Assembly (NCBI GenBank): GCA_016342285.1
Contig: JAEINQ010000028.1
Span: forward strand, 1-64,000
Direction of reading: 5' to 3'
DNA: 64,000 nt
Origin: Desulfobacterales bacterium
GTDB lineage: Bacteria; Desulfobacterota; Desulfobacteria; Desulfobacterales; JAEINQ01
The notes under the pieces were generated by a model. The model was not told the DNA's origin. It did not search any database and was given only the letters and a program-made list of their open reading frames with translations. The stretch's first letter is position 1. Each line of letters begins with the position of its first letter. A program made the position numbers and the translations under genes. Below are positions 8,853 through 17,770 of the stretch, piece after piece.

Positions 8853-9474
8853 GCATAATACCGGATGGTTTCCTTCTTTTTCGGCTATGAAAAGAATCGA
8901 AAGGAAGGCGCTGCAGCACTTGTTCATAAAATCCGCCTGCCCTTGACATTTACGATCAAGTTTGTCATAGGTTTTCAGAAGCGATTAAGCATCTCATCAA
9001 TCTCCGCCGTCGAGGCGCGTATGCCTCCAGGCAACGGCGTATATATAACCGAAGCTGAGCTCAGTTTAGGATAAAGAAGATAAACGACCTTCGCCGACAA
9101 CAATCATAAATCCAGAGGGCCTCTGGCTATTCAACCCCTCAAGTTTATCGGAAGGAACGGCTGAGTCGGCATGGGTATCACAGGAAAAAGCCTTTACCCA
9201 ACGCGCGTAATATTTAAGGACGTGCCCGGGTGCAACCTTTTGATCTTTCAAAAAGCGGAAAAATGCGGTCTCTGTATGAGGTTTCGAACTAATTACCGAT
9301 TACATAGCACCACCACAGAAATTACAACCTAACGCTCTGATATCATAGCTGATTGAGTGAGAGATGCAAGTGGACGCAATGTTGCGGAATCCGCAGAACT
9401 TTGAAAACCAGTAAAATAGCTGCCGGCTGCATAATATAGATGTTATATTTTCTGATTAAGAGAGGTTTAGAACA
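8853..9474. other. Gene-free stretch before the conflict locus
   Basis: About 620 bp with no supported coding sequence. A 61-codon minus frame at 9066-9251 has no recognisable features. The last 60 bases are AT-rich (TATAGATGTTATATTTT) and probably contain the promoter of the membrane protein gene at 9475. Confidence 0.4.
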
Positions 9475-9966
9475 ATGAAAGAAGAAAGAGAGGATAGGCG
9501 AATTAAAATCATCTTTATTTGTGCAATTATTTTTGTAATTTTAAGCTGGTTTGCCTGCTATTGGTATTTAGTTGGCAATGAATTCCGCGGTACATTCGGA
9601 GATATGTTTGGGACTATTAATGCTCTCTTTTCAGGCCTAGCCTTTGCGGGGGTAATTTATACTATCTTGCTTCAGACTCAAGAATTAAAATATCAGCGCG
9701 AAGATAATGCAATGACAAGAGAACAGTTAAAAAGAAGCGCACAAGCCCAAGAAGAATCGATGAATATTTACGCTCAACAAGCAGATGCAGCATATTGGGC
9801 CGCAAAATTATCTGGCCTTAATTCTTTATTTATTGCAAGCGAAACAAGAATTGATGAACTTAGAAGGCAAGGGGCAATGAGCGGGGGTCAAAAAAATGAA
9901 TTGGAAAATTTAATAAAAAAGAGAAACGAATATTATAATCGTTTAGCGGAACTTGTTGAAAAATAA
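9475..9966 (+). CDS. Small two-TM membrane protein with cytoplasmic coiled coil (abortive-infection-like)
   Basis: 163 aa. Two hydrophobic helices (residues about 11-32 and 44-65) flank GNEFRGTFGDMFGTINALF, a motif I recall from putative phage abortive infection and related small membrane proteins. Behind them is a charged coiled coil (about 66-105: QELKYQREDN..., REQLKRSAQAQEE) and a second helical segment to the end. Nothing enzymatic is seen. Inferred: a membrane-active or anchoring component, possibly linked to the GTPase system that starts 115 bp downstream on the same strand. The hairpin at 9980-10008 suggests separate transcription. The ATG at 9475 follows AGAGGTTTAGAACA. AT-rich. Confidence 0.55.
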   Translation: MKEEREDRRIKIIFICAIIFVILSWFACYWYLVGNEFRGTFGDMFGTINALFSGLAFAGVIYTILLQTQELKYQREDNAMTREQLKRSAQAQEESMNIYAQQADAAYWAAKLSGLNSLFIASETRIDELRRQGAMSGGQKNELENLIKKRNEYYNRLAELVEK

Positions 9967-9979
9967 AACAAAGCTTTTC

Positions 9980-10008
9980 CAGCGGAGCGCAAAAAACCGC
10001 GCCCGCTG
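9980..10008 (+). terminator. Hairpin after the two-TM protein gene
   Basis: CAGCGGAGCGC (9980-9990) pairs with GCGCCCGCTG (9999-10008) with a single bulged A. The arms are extended by TTTTC upstream and AAAAT downstream. It is plausibly a rho-independent terminator that isolates the first gene from the GTPase operon, although the T tract is short. Confidence 0.5.
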
Positions 10009-10081
10009 AAAATCAACGTCAAAAATACATAATTATCTTTAATATCCTATTTATTGGACAAGAAAAAAGGAACAATTTAGA

Positions 10082-11389
10082 ATGACTGAATCAATACTTC
10101 AAACCTACCTTAACGAACAGCACATCAAAACTGATGTCCAAGAAAATATTGACAGCCTGAAAAAGGCCGTGAAAGACGTCAATAGCTACCTGACCAAAAG
10201 GAAGGTAAAGGAAGCAAGCATACCGTTTACGCTTGTGGCGCTCGACCTGAAGGTAAAAGGCTGCGATCCAGTGGTGCAGCAAGTGGAAAAGATCATCATC
10301 AAAAAGTGGCCTGCTTTTAAGAACAGTGTGACTGCCACCAAGGATAAATCCACCACCTATATACGGGCAGTGATCCTAGAATCGCTGAGCCAACTGTCGA
10401 AAGATGATACTGCTACGGCTGCACTTGTGTGGCTGACGGCTCGTGATGTCATTGGACATTATCAATTGGGTTTGGAGGAAAACGAGATCAGTGGGTTTTT
10501 GCAGGAGCTGGCTGACCGAACGGAGGAAAACGGGCAGGCGGCATGGGGAATCAGTCACAAACTTCAGGCTAATAAAATTAAAGGAGCTGAGATTTCTATT
10601 TCAGCAGTAAAAGCGGCTCAAATTGATGAAGAAGCTCTAAAGGTATATTTACTCGATGCGATGGTCCACTCTGCATGGAGTCAGCAAGCTGGAGGAGGAA
10701 AAAACCAGCATACGCAAGGTCAAAACAATTGGCAGTGGCCTAAGTTTATGGCTGAACATTCAGCTATGGGAATTACTGAAGTTGTGAACTCCGCCATATC
10801 CCAACAAACCAAATCCATTTCCTCCTTTTCCACCTCTATCCAAAGGGGCCTGGATGCCTATTTCGCCCAGCTTCAACCGTTTTTTGAAGACCTGAATACC
10901 TCCTTCGCCAACAGCATCACTGCCAACAACAAACGCTGCGAGCTCCTCTGGTGGAAGCAATCACTGTATTCCCGTTTGTTGAACACCAGCTACCGCACCC
11001 TTGACCCATTGAACGCGGCCGTTGGCATGGCGCTCGACCTGGCCCAACAGGTAGAGGCAATTTATCCGGAAAGTGTGGATTACCTGCTGCGGGAAACGTT
11101 GAAAGACGTGCATGGTGAACAAGCGGAGGAAGAACGCCTGTTCACCGACTGGTTAAAGGACAGCGGTAGCCTGCACGAAGACATTCAATCAGCGTTGAAC
11201 GAACATGCCGCGGGAGGAGACGAACGCAAACCCTTGCTTAACGCATGGGCCAATGTCGTGCAGTCGAGTGAGGCCACCGATTTTTTCACAGAAACGGGTA
11301 TCGACAATAAAGCCAAACTGACGGCATCCGATCTGGCGGTGTGGTTGTTTCACGGGTTGCAAGCGAAAAAACTGGCAACCGATAAATAA
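10082..11389 (+). CDS. GTPase-associated system helical (GASH-type) protein
   Basis: 435 aa, soluble and almost entirely helical. The N-terminal third (about 1-150) is an effector-adaptor-like helical region. The middle has an alanine/glutamine-rich part with WSQQAGGGKNQH. The C-terminal half contains CELLWWKQSLYSRLLNTSYR and YPESVDYLLRETL, which match my memory of the GTPase-associated system helical domain. Role known only from genomic context: a scaffold that accompanies paired divergent GTPases in NTP-dependent conflict systems. First gene of a five-gene run, with 8 bp to the next gene. The start ATG at 10082 has AAAAAAGGAA 12 bp upstream. No catalytic residues are expected or seen. Confidence 0.7.
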   Translation: MTESILQTYLNEQHIKTDVQENIDSLKKAVKDVNSYLTKRKVKEASIPFTLVALDLKVKGCDPVVQQVEKIIIKKWPAFKNSVTATKDKSTTYIRAVILESLSQLSKDDTATAALVWLTARDVIGHYQLGLEENEISGFLQELADRTEENGQAAWGISHKLQANKIKGAEISISAVKAAQIDEEALKVYLLDAMVHSAWSQQAGGGKNQHTQGQNNWQWPKFMAEHSAMGITEVVNSAISQQTKSISSFSTSIQRGLDAYFAQLQPFFEDLNTSFANSITANNKRCELLWWKQSLYSRLLNTSYRTLDPLNAAVGMALDLAQQVEAIYPESVDYLLRETLKDVHGEQAEEERLFTDWLKDSGSLHEDIQSALNEHAAGGDERKPLLNAWANVVQSSEATDFFTETGIDNKAKLTASDLAVWLFHGLQAKKLATDK

Positions 11390-11397
11390 GGCCGGAC

Positions 11398-12381
11398 ATG
11401 GCAAAGCGAAGATGTAACAAAGAAGGCTGCTATGCACCCGACGATTTTTGTCTTGAACTAGCTGGCCCACTGCACGAGCAATGTCAGTTTTTCGAAAAAG
11501 CAGGAGCCGCAGAAGCACCGGCCAAAACTGCGAAAAGGTCGGCTGCGGCTACGTCCATTCCGTGGACGGGAGAATGGTTGCGGCCCGATCAACTTGCGAT
11601 TCTGGCGCACCGGGGCACACCAAAGATCATTGGTTTGATAGGTTCGTCCGGGGCGGGAAAAACCACCTACCTCGCCATGCTGTACTCGCTGCTGTTCAAC
11701 GGCAAGCGCATCGAAAATTGGGATTTTGCCGGTAGCTATACGCTGAACGGGTGGGAATTGCAGGCCAAGACATTGCAGGTGCAGGAAGACGGCACGGTAC
11801 GCAACCCAGATGCCACGCCTTCCGATAAGGATTTTTACAGCCTATACCACTTGGCGCTGCGCAATGATGGCTTTTTGCACGACATTTTGTTTGCGGACTC
11901 ATCGGGCGAAGTGTTCTCCAAATGGGCGGACAACGTGAACGACCCGGCCGCTGAAAATGCCCGGTGGATATACGAAAATGCACAAGCGTTCTTGTTGTTT
12001 GTGGATTGCGAGGCGATCATCGAGCAGCTTGGCAGTGCGAATCTGGATATGGTTCAGTTGGCTGGCCAGCTCAAGAAAGGATTGGGTAATCGGTCTGTGG
12101 TAATCGCGTGGTCTAAAGCCGACCTGGCCGACAAAATGCCCAAAAATATTGTAGAAGCCCTCAGGCAAAACCTGGCCGAAACCTTTCCCGGAGCCGTATC
12201 ACTGAAGATCAGCAATTATTCTAAATCCGACTCCGATCAGCTTTGCCACATAAATAATATAGGTGTGGCCAAAACAGTGCTCAACCAACTAGCCAACCCG
12301 CATCCTCTGCACATCACACCCGCTGCCATTCAAACAGATGATTTTTTCTTTTTATACCGAGGTAGTCATGGCTACAAATAA
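11398..12381 (+). CDS. Divergent TRAFAC-type GTPase 1 (double-GTPase family) with N-terminal Cys cluster
   Basis: 327 aa. G1/Walker A is GLIGSSGAGKTTYLAMLY, about residues 79-96. The G3-like Walker B region is ILFADSSGEVFSKW, with Asp in place of the usual DxxG spacing. The G4-like motif is VVIAWSKADL (xKxD). The N-terminus has CNKEGC...C...C, a small possible metal-binding knuckle, followed by a linker rich in Ala/Lys. Known: such proteins come in pairs in GTPase-centred conflict loci and are thought to act as switches sensing invasion. It ends inside the next gene (14-bp overlap), indicating translational coupling and probably stoichiometric assembly. Confidence 0.75.
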   Translation: MAKRRCNKEGCYAPDDFCLELAGPLHEQCQFFEKAGAAEAPAKTAKRSAAATSIPWTGEWLRPDQLAILAHRGTPKIIGLIGSSGAGKTTYLAMLYSLLFNGKRIENWDFAGSYTLNGWELQAKTLQVQEDGTVRNPDATPSDKDFYSLYHLALRNDGFLHDILFADSSGEVFSKWADNVNDPAAENARWIYENAQAFLLFVDCEAIIEQLGSANLDMVQLAGQLKKGLGNRSVVIAWSKADLADKMPKNIVEALRQNLAETFPGAVSLKISNYSKSDSDQLCHINNIGVAKTVLNQLANPHPLHITPAAIQTDDFFFLYRGSHGYK

Positions 12382-13195
12382 CGAGATCTTAATCATCGGA
12401 CCACCCAAATCCGGAAAAACCACCTTTCTGGCTCAACTGTATGGCCGACTAATAAACCGTATGGGAAAACTGAGAATTGTAGAAACGCCTGACAATATTG
12501 AAGCGATCAAACAGGCTTATAAGCGTTTAGCTGCTGGAAAGGAACCCGAGTCAACTCCTGCTAAGGATAACCTGGAAGTGAATATTTCGGTTGCTCTTGA
12601 TGGTCAGGAATTTTTGTTGTCGTGTAAAGACTATGGCGGGGAGCAAGTACGCGATCTGGTGGGCCTGATGGAATATGACAAAACGTGGATTGACCGGGCA
12701 AAAACGAACGACCGCTGGATCCTCTTCATTCGCCCGTCAGAAATTGAACACCGCTTCGATTTAAGCATGAAAGGTTATGCCGAAAAAGACCTGAGAGAAA
12801 GGAATGCTCTGATCATCGGAACATCCGATCAATCGCAATTTATCGAACTGGTGCAAGTGCTACTACACGCACGCGGCAAAGGCATGAAAGACCCCATCAA
12901 TACCCCCCGATTGCTCATTGCATTAACCTGCTGGGACGAGCTAAACACGGATTCGACCCCTGAAGAAGTCTTGCAGCAAAGGATGCCTCTCTTTGTTCAG
13001 TTTATTGCCGCGAATTGGGAAGTTGGAGCATGGAAAATCCTTGGAGTATCCGCACAGGAATTCCCATTGAATTCGGATGAAGCATGCAATAAGTATCGAG
13101 AGAAGATGCCTCAAAATTTCGGCTATCTGGTGCTGGACGACAATCCGAAGGAAAAAGATCTGACCCGCCTCATCGAAAAAGCCCTGAGCCTATGA
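12368..13195 (+). CDS. Divergent TRAFAC-type GTPase 2 (double-GTPase family)
   Basis: 275 aa from the ATG at 12368, chosen because GAGGT lies 7 bp upstream; an earlier ATG at 12338 is possible but lies deep in the preceding gene. G1 is IIGPPKSGKTTFLAQLYGR near the N-terminus. The G3 position reads SCKDYGGEQVRD. The G4 region reads LIALTCWDEL, so the canonical NKxD is replaced by xCWDE, which may alter base specificity. The helical C-terminus ends DDNPKEKDLTRLIEKAL. It partners the upstream GTPase. Its stop overlaps the start of the GAP1-type gene as ATGA. Confidence 0.75.
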   Translation: MATNNEILIIGPPKSGKTTFLAQLYGRLINRMGKLRIVETPDNIEAIKQAYKRLAAGKEPESTPAKDNLEVNISVALDGQEFLLSCKDYGGEQVRDLVGLMEYDKTWIDRAKTNDRWILFIRPSEIEHRFDLSMKGYAEKDLRERNALIIGTSDQSQFIELVQVLLHARGKGMKDPINTPRLLIALTCWDELNTDSTPEEVLQQRMPLFVQFIAANWEVGAWKILGVSAQEFPLNSDEACNKYREKMPQNFGYLVLDDNPKEKDLTRLIEKALSL

Positions 13196-15684
13196 TCATT
13201 ATCCACCAGGCCATATACGGAGAAGTGCAGGGGAAAACCTCCGGGCACGATCTGCTATCCGCTTCCGATGAAAAAAATGAGCTGTTCAGGCGGGTGAGCG
13301 GCCACACTGATCTGGCAGACCGTCCGGAGGGAGGAGTACTGTCCGCCCCCGTGGTGCGCGGTTTCTTTGCTGAAGATCATTTTCTACTGATTAAAACATT
13401 TCCCGATAAAAGTCCTGGGCTGCGCTCTGGGCGGGTGTTTTCGCACGCCCTATTCATACCAAAAGCTGACCTGCACCGAGTTCGCAACCTCAGTAACCTG
13501 TTTCAATATCACCTGCCCGGCATTCAAAAAGAAGCGAAAATGCACTCACTTGAATACCTCTCGCAGGAAGCTATGACGATAACGGGAGCAGTGGATGGAA
13601 GGGAAGCAGCCGCCACCAATGCCTTGCTGCAAAACCAGCCATTTGTTTGGTTGGGGGAGGAAGGCTACTGGGAATGGGTGGCCCGAATCTGGCCCAAGTT
13701 ACCGGCCAGAGTAAAGCACGTGCTAAAAATCGGAGTGGCATTCGGGCCCTCTTATGCTAAAAACGAACACTTCAGCCTGCTCTACATTCCCGAAGACGCT
13801 AAAACGCGGTGGGAACGGCATTCCTTTCGTGTACTCGGTGTGGGTGAATCCCAGACCCTACGATCCTCAGCCGCAAACTGGCTGGTAGGAAATGCTAAAA
13901 AGGCAGCTCCATTTGAAACCTTGCTCGATGATTTTGCCCCGAAAATTGACACCATAGAAACGTTCAACCGGCTTGAGGATTATGGAAAGGCCTACCACCA
14001 AATCGACAAGGACCCTGGGCTTAACCACTTGTTGGTATTGGCCAATTTCGTTTCGCAGATTAGTCCCAATGAAAAGATTGGCATCAAAGGCAAAAATAGA
14101 CTGATGACTGCTATTCTTCAAACCATTCCCAATGCACCTGTAAATATGTTCGTGGCTCTTATATACCAGAGCTGGAAAGGATTCCCGGATGCAATAACTT
14201 CCGCTTCGGATGCACTGCGCGACTGGCTCACCAACCATCTTCTTAAAGGAAAACAAGCGAAAGAGTGCGGTGTTGTGCTGGCAAAAGCACTGGAAGCTGA
14301 AACGAAAAACTGGTGGGTCAGGACGGTATTGGGCTATGCAAATAACCGGCTGAAAAAACGACAACCCAGCGATGCACTCATTCTGTGGCAATGGATGAAA
14401 AATGAACCTAAGTTGATTGCCCAACACACTTCCTGGTTGCCGGATGATGCTGAAAACGAACTGACCCAAAAAATCCCAAAGCTGGAAACAGCAGTTGCCG
14501 AAGCGGTTATGCACATGGCCGAACAAAAGGGTTGGCTTGTGCTACACGCGAAAGTGGCTGCGCAGCGTTATTCTGCTGAAAAAGCCATCGAAGCCCAGTT
14601 GCGTATCGACACTGATGAAGATCATACTATAGCACTCCAAGCTCTGTCCGAAAGCATCAACGGCAGCTCATTTGTGCCCGTAGCAGCCTGTCACACCGAT
14701 GCCCGCTTGCACCGCATCGCTGGAAAATTAATTGCCGAAAACAGCAAGTTACTGAAAGGTATCGACATTACCAGCGAAGGTTGGCAGAAGTGCTGGGAAG
14801 CAGCCATTGAACAAGGCAGTGAAGTGTGGTCGGGCATTTCCAACCCACAGCACACTCTGTTCGAAATTCTCGATCATCTGCTGGCTGGAAATGCGTTTAG
14901 CGGAACTCTGCTATATGCCATAAGCAATGGAAAGTATAGCAGCCTGAAAGACTATCCACAACGGGCATCCATCTGGCCTGTGCTTCCCGAGAATGCACGT
15001 TCCGGGTACATTACCGCAACGCTTGTCGAGCTGATCGATGAGCTCTCCACCAGCAAATTAAGCTACAACGACCTCGAATCTGAGTTAAAGAAGGAAGTGC
15101 AATCGCAAAAAGTGCAACAGAATGTTATCAGCAGCAAAACCATTCCGCTTACCAAGAAACTACGGCTGTTCGATGTACTGACCGGTTTGGGAGAAAATCA
15201 CGCAGAGCAGTTGATACAGAACCATTATTTTTCACCAGCGGAAGCGGAAGTATTTGGTCGGCTTGTTTCTAAAAACAGATGGAAAACGGTAGTTGACGAG
15301 CTCTACAATAATCGCTTTCATAGAAATGACTTGATACCAGCCTTATTACAATGCAGCCACTTTCTTGGGTTTTGGCAACGGTTAGGTCCCTCGGTTACTG
15401 GATTGAAGTCTGATGCGATTACGCATGATGAATGGTGGGACGCATTTCTTTTAAGAGCGGTGGAGCTTTATCCTTTTGGCCCGACTCAAAATGGGTTGTG
15501 GACGAACGCAGGCGGGAAATTAGAGGAACTCCACTATCAAGGTGTTTCAGGAAAGCAAAGCTGGTCGTTCGCCATCAATCATATTCGAAAGGGTGGTTCA
15601 CCATCGGTAAAAAAACTATTGATAGAGATGCAGAAAGAATTTCACGGAGATTTCACATTAACACAACTTATTCAATCATTATGA
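13192..15684 (+). CDS. GAP1-type large GTPase-associated protein
   Basis: 830 aa. The N-terminal about 150 residues carry the GAP1-N signature: IIIHQAIYGEVQGKTSGHDL, then LADRPEGG, FLLIKTFPDKSPGLRSGRVF and SHALFIP, a pattern known from GTPase-associated protein 1. The remainder is long and alpha-helical, with middle and C-terminal regions (about 250-830) as in GAP1-M/GAP1-C and no enzymatic motif. Role inferred: scaffold or regulator coupling the two GTPases to the effector. The start overlaps the GTPase 2 stop by ATGA, and its own stop overlaps the nucleosidase start by ATGA. So the five genes are one translationally coupled unit. Composition is intermediate in GC. Confidence 0.75.
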   Translation: MIIIHQAIYGEVQGKTSGHDLLSASDEKNELFRRVSGHTDLADRPEGGVLSAPVVRGFFAEDHFLLIKTFPDKSPGLRSGRVFSHALFIPKADLHRVRNLSNLFQYHLPGIQKEAKMHSLEYLSQEAMTITGAVDGREAAATNALLQNQPFVWLGEEGYWEWVARIWPKLPARVKHVLKIGVAFGPSYAKNEHFSLLYIPEDAKTRWERHSFRVLGVGESQTLRSSAANWLVGNAKKAAPFETLLDDFAPKIDTIETFNRLEDYGKAYHQIDKDPGLNHLLVLANFVSQISPNEKIGIKGKNRLMTAILQTIPNAPVNMFVALIYQSWKGFPDAITSASDALRDWLTNHLLKGKQAKECGVVLAKALEAETKNWWVRTVLGYANNRLKKRQPSDALILWQWMKNEPKLIAQHTSWLPDDAENELTQKIPKLETAVAEAVMHMAEQKGWLVLHAKVAAQRYSAEKAIEAQLRIDTDEDHTIALQALSESINGSSFVPVAACHTDARLHRIAGKLIAENSKLLKGIDITSEGWQKCWEAAIEQGSEVWSGISNPQHTLFEILDHLLAGNAFSGTLLYAISNGKYSSLKDYPQRASIWPVLPENARSGYITATLVELIDELSTSKLSYNDLESELKKEVQSQKVQQNVISSKTIPLTKKLRLFDVLTGLGENHAEQLIQNHYFSPAEAEVFGRLVSKNRWKTVVDELYNNRFHRNDLIPALLQCSHFLGFWQRLGPSVTGLKSDAITHDEWWDAFLLRAVELYPFGPTQNGLWTNAGGKLEELHYQGVSGKQSWSFAINHIRKGGSPSVKKLLIEMQKEFHGDFTLTQLIQSL

Positions 15685-16709
15685 AGAAACCCATCCTTAT
15701 CCTTACCGCGCTGGAAGTGGAACGTCGCGCCATCGAGCAACATTTAAAAAATATAGAGCCGGTAGTACACCCTGCAACCGGCACCGACTACACCAAAGGC
15801 ACCTACCGCTGCAACGGTGAAACCCTTGAAGTGATCATTGCCCGTGCGGATCAAACCAATGTGAATGCCGCAATCGAAACTGAACGCGCTATCGCCCATT
15901 TTGATCCCGAATACACCTTTTTTGCAGGTGTTGCCGGGGGATTGAAGGATGTAAACGTCGGTGACATTGTCATCGGTCGGGACGTTTACGGTTACGAGCG
16001 TGGAAAGGCCGAAGAAAACAATTTTAAACCCCGGCCACAATTTGGTGCTTCCACATATGCTCTTGAACGGTTGGCCGGTCAGTATGCAAAAAGCAACGCC
16101 TGGAAACAAACAACTGAGAAGCTACTGCACCCGGAATTTGCTCCCGTCATCCGCACTTACACCGGCACCATTGCTTCCGGTGAAAAGGTAGATGCTTCCA
16201 TTGATTCAGACCTTCATCAATTCCTTAAACAAAACGCCAGCCATGCCCTCGCCATCGAAATGGAAGGCCTCGGCTTTCTGGAAGTCTGTCGCATGCGGCC
16301 CTTGGTTAAAACCTTGCTACTTCGCGGAATTTCCGATCTTGTGGCCGATAAAGGGCAAATGGACGGCAAAGGCTCCCAACCATACGCATCGGCCAACGTG
16401 GCCGCCTTCCTTTTCGGTCTGCTGGAGCAACTGGATTATTCAGATGCCACCATCGAACGCACCCGAGAGCAAAAGATAGTTGAAATTATGTGTAAGCTTT
16501 ATCCAAGAGGATTGCGAGATAATCAAATATGGATAGCTGCAGGTGGGGATTTATCTTTAATCAATCTAAGCCAATCTGGTAAAGGTCAATGGGTCGAAGC
16601 TATTAGAACTTTGAAGTTAGGTGGAGGAGGTAATATAAATATCGGTAGTTTGATTGAAACTGTTGCCAAAGAGTATGGCAACAATAAAGATGTTAAGGAA
16701 ATACTGTAG
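15681..16709 (+). CDS. Nucleoside phosphorylase/nucleosidase effector with C-terminal EAD1-like adaptor
   Basis: 342 aa from the ATG at 15681. Residues 1-255 form a PNP/UDP-phosphorylase-like domain related to MTA/SAH nucleosidase. It shows ILTALEVERRAI (proton-relay Glu), FFAGVAGGLKDVNVGDIVIG, ASGEKVDA, AIEMEGLGF (ribose-binding Met-Glu) and LLRGISDL (catalytic Asp), so it should be active. The last 80 residues (VEIMCKLYPRGLRDNQIWIA ... KEYGNNKDVKEIL) match the effector-associated domain EAD1, a death-fold-like module that pairs with the same domain on a partner. Inferred role: a toxic nucleoside or nucleotide-degrading effector released by the GTPase switch. No second EAD1 protein is visible here. 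ATGA overlap with the preceding gene. Confidence 0.75.
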   Translation: MKKPILILTALEVERRAIEQHLKNIEPVVHPATGTDYTKGTYRCNGETLEVIIARADQTNVNAAIETERAIAHFDPEYTFFAGVAGGLKDVNVGDIVIGRDVYGYERGKAEENNFKPRPQFGASTYALERLAGQYAKSNAWKQTTEKLLHPEFAPVIRTYTGTIASGEKVDASIDSDLHQFLKQNASHALAIEMEGLGFLEVCRMRPLVKTLLLRGISDLVADKGQMDGKGSQPYASANVAAFLFGLLEQLDYSDATIERTREQKIVEIMCKLYPRGLRDNQIWIAAGGDLSLINLSQSGKGQWVEAIRTLKLGGGGNINIGSLIETVAKEYGNNKDVKEIL

Positions 16710-17643
16710 GTTGGGCTGTATTAGTCTATTATACACATTGCGTTATCCTTTGCCTCAACAATGTAGAACAAAAAGGGACATTCTATTTAACTATCCGTAG
16801 GACAAGGGGACGCTCTTAAGATGGTCCATTGGGCCCTGACCACAGTAAGCATCTGTTAACAAAGAGTAAAGATAATAGACAAGTGCCATATATAATGCTT
16901 AGGATGTTGTTTTCAGGGGCAAAAACAGCTCTCTAAGAAGGATTCAGAGAAATGCCACGAGCGAGACGACATTTCATCCCAGGCTACATATGGCATCAGT
17001 CTTCGCTTTTCAAGCTTCAGTCTTCGCCTAAAGGCTACGCCGGACAAGACGCCGGACAGGTATCACCCATCAGGCTACGCCTTCGGCTCCGACCCGACAG
17101 GTCGTTGCCATAAAAAGGAATTCCTTCTGAAATTCGCGAAAGATCGTCAACGCTGGATGCATTGGCTGTTCGAAGCAAAGAAAATGACAAAAAAGAAGCT
17201 CGGCTATCGAGCAAAAGGACGAAGTGTAAGCCGAAGCAGTGACGATTCCCAACTCCGGGAGCAGCAGGCAACTTACAGCGCCTATTTTCCCCCTGAAAAC
17301 GCATCGTTAAGCGATGATAACACCTATTTATGGAACATATCTGACGTGATTTGAACGAGATAGCGTGGTCAGACCCCAGGCCGGCCCAGCTACCAACCGG
17401 ATGCAGCAACTCGGCATCTATTGCGGAAAAATCTTTCAAGCCTTTTACTATGCGGCCATGGATGCAGCTATCAGTTGCTTTGGAATGTCAAAGAACAGTT
17501 CGATTGTCTTCTCGTTGAATCCCGAAAGTTGAGTGTTTAAGTTGAGCAGGAGCTCAAATAGTGGCTTAACCAGTTAGAAATTAATGATATTCACCAAATT
17601 ATTCTTTATGGTCTAAGCCGTTACCCTCCACAGGAGCCCCACC
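16710..17643. other. Gene-free stretch after the conflict operon
   Basis: No supported gene. At 16990-17105 there is a repeat-rich tract (CAGTCTTCGC..., GGCTACGCCGGACAAG..., GGCTACGCCTTCGG) of the same kind as 7907-7970. The 70 bases before 17644, with CTCCACAGGAGCCCC, look like the native leader of the truncated HU gene. Confidence 0.4.
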
Positions 17644-17765
17644 ATGAACAAACTGGAACTAATCGAGACACTCAGAAAAGAAGCCAAAATTTCCAAGAAT
17701 GAAGCCGCTGCCGTGGTTAAGCTGTTTTTTGAAAAGATGACAGATGCACTCGCCACTGGGAACGT
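17644..17765 (+). pseudogene. Truncated HU/IHF-family DNA-binding protein gene
   Basis: The first about 40 codons (MNKLELIETLRKEAKISKNE, then AAAVVKLFFEKMTDALATGN) are the N-terminal helices of an HU/IHF protein. The DNA-binding beta arms are gone: the frame runs straight into the antisense of the OmpA-like gene that ends at 17771. A frame-shifted continuation (GDHGVYTVKAQRGHGFFGRV) is antisense reading and not HU. The ribosome binding site (AGGAGCCCCACC before ATG) is intact, so a useless fragment may still be translated. The junction marks a rearrangement between 17760 and 17771. Confidence 0.75.
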
Positions 17766-17770
17766 GATTA

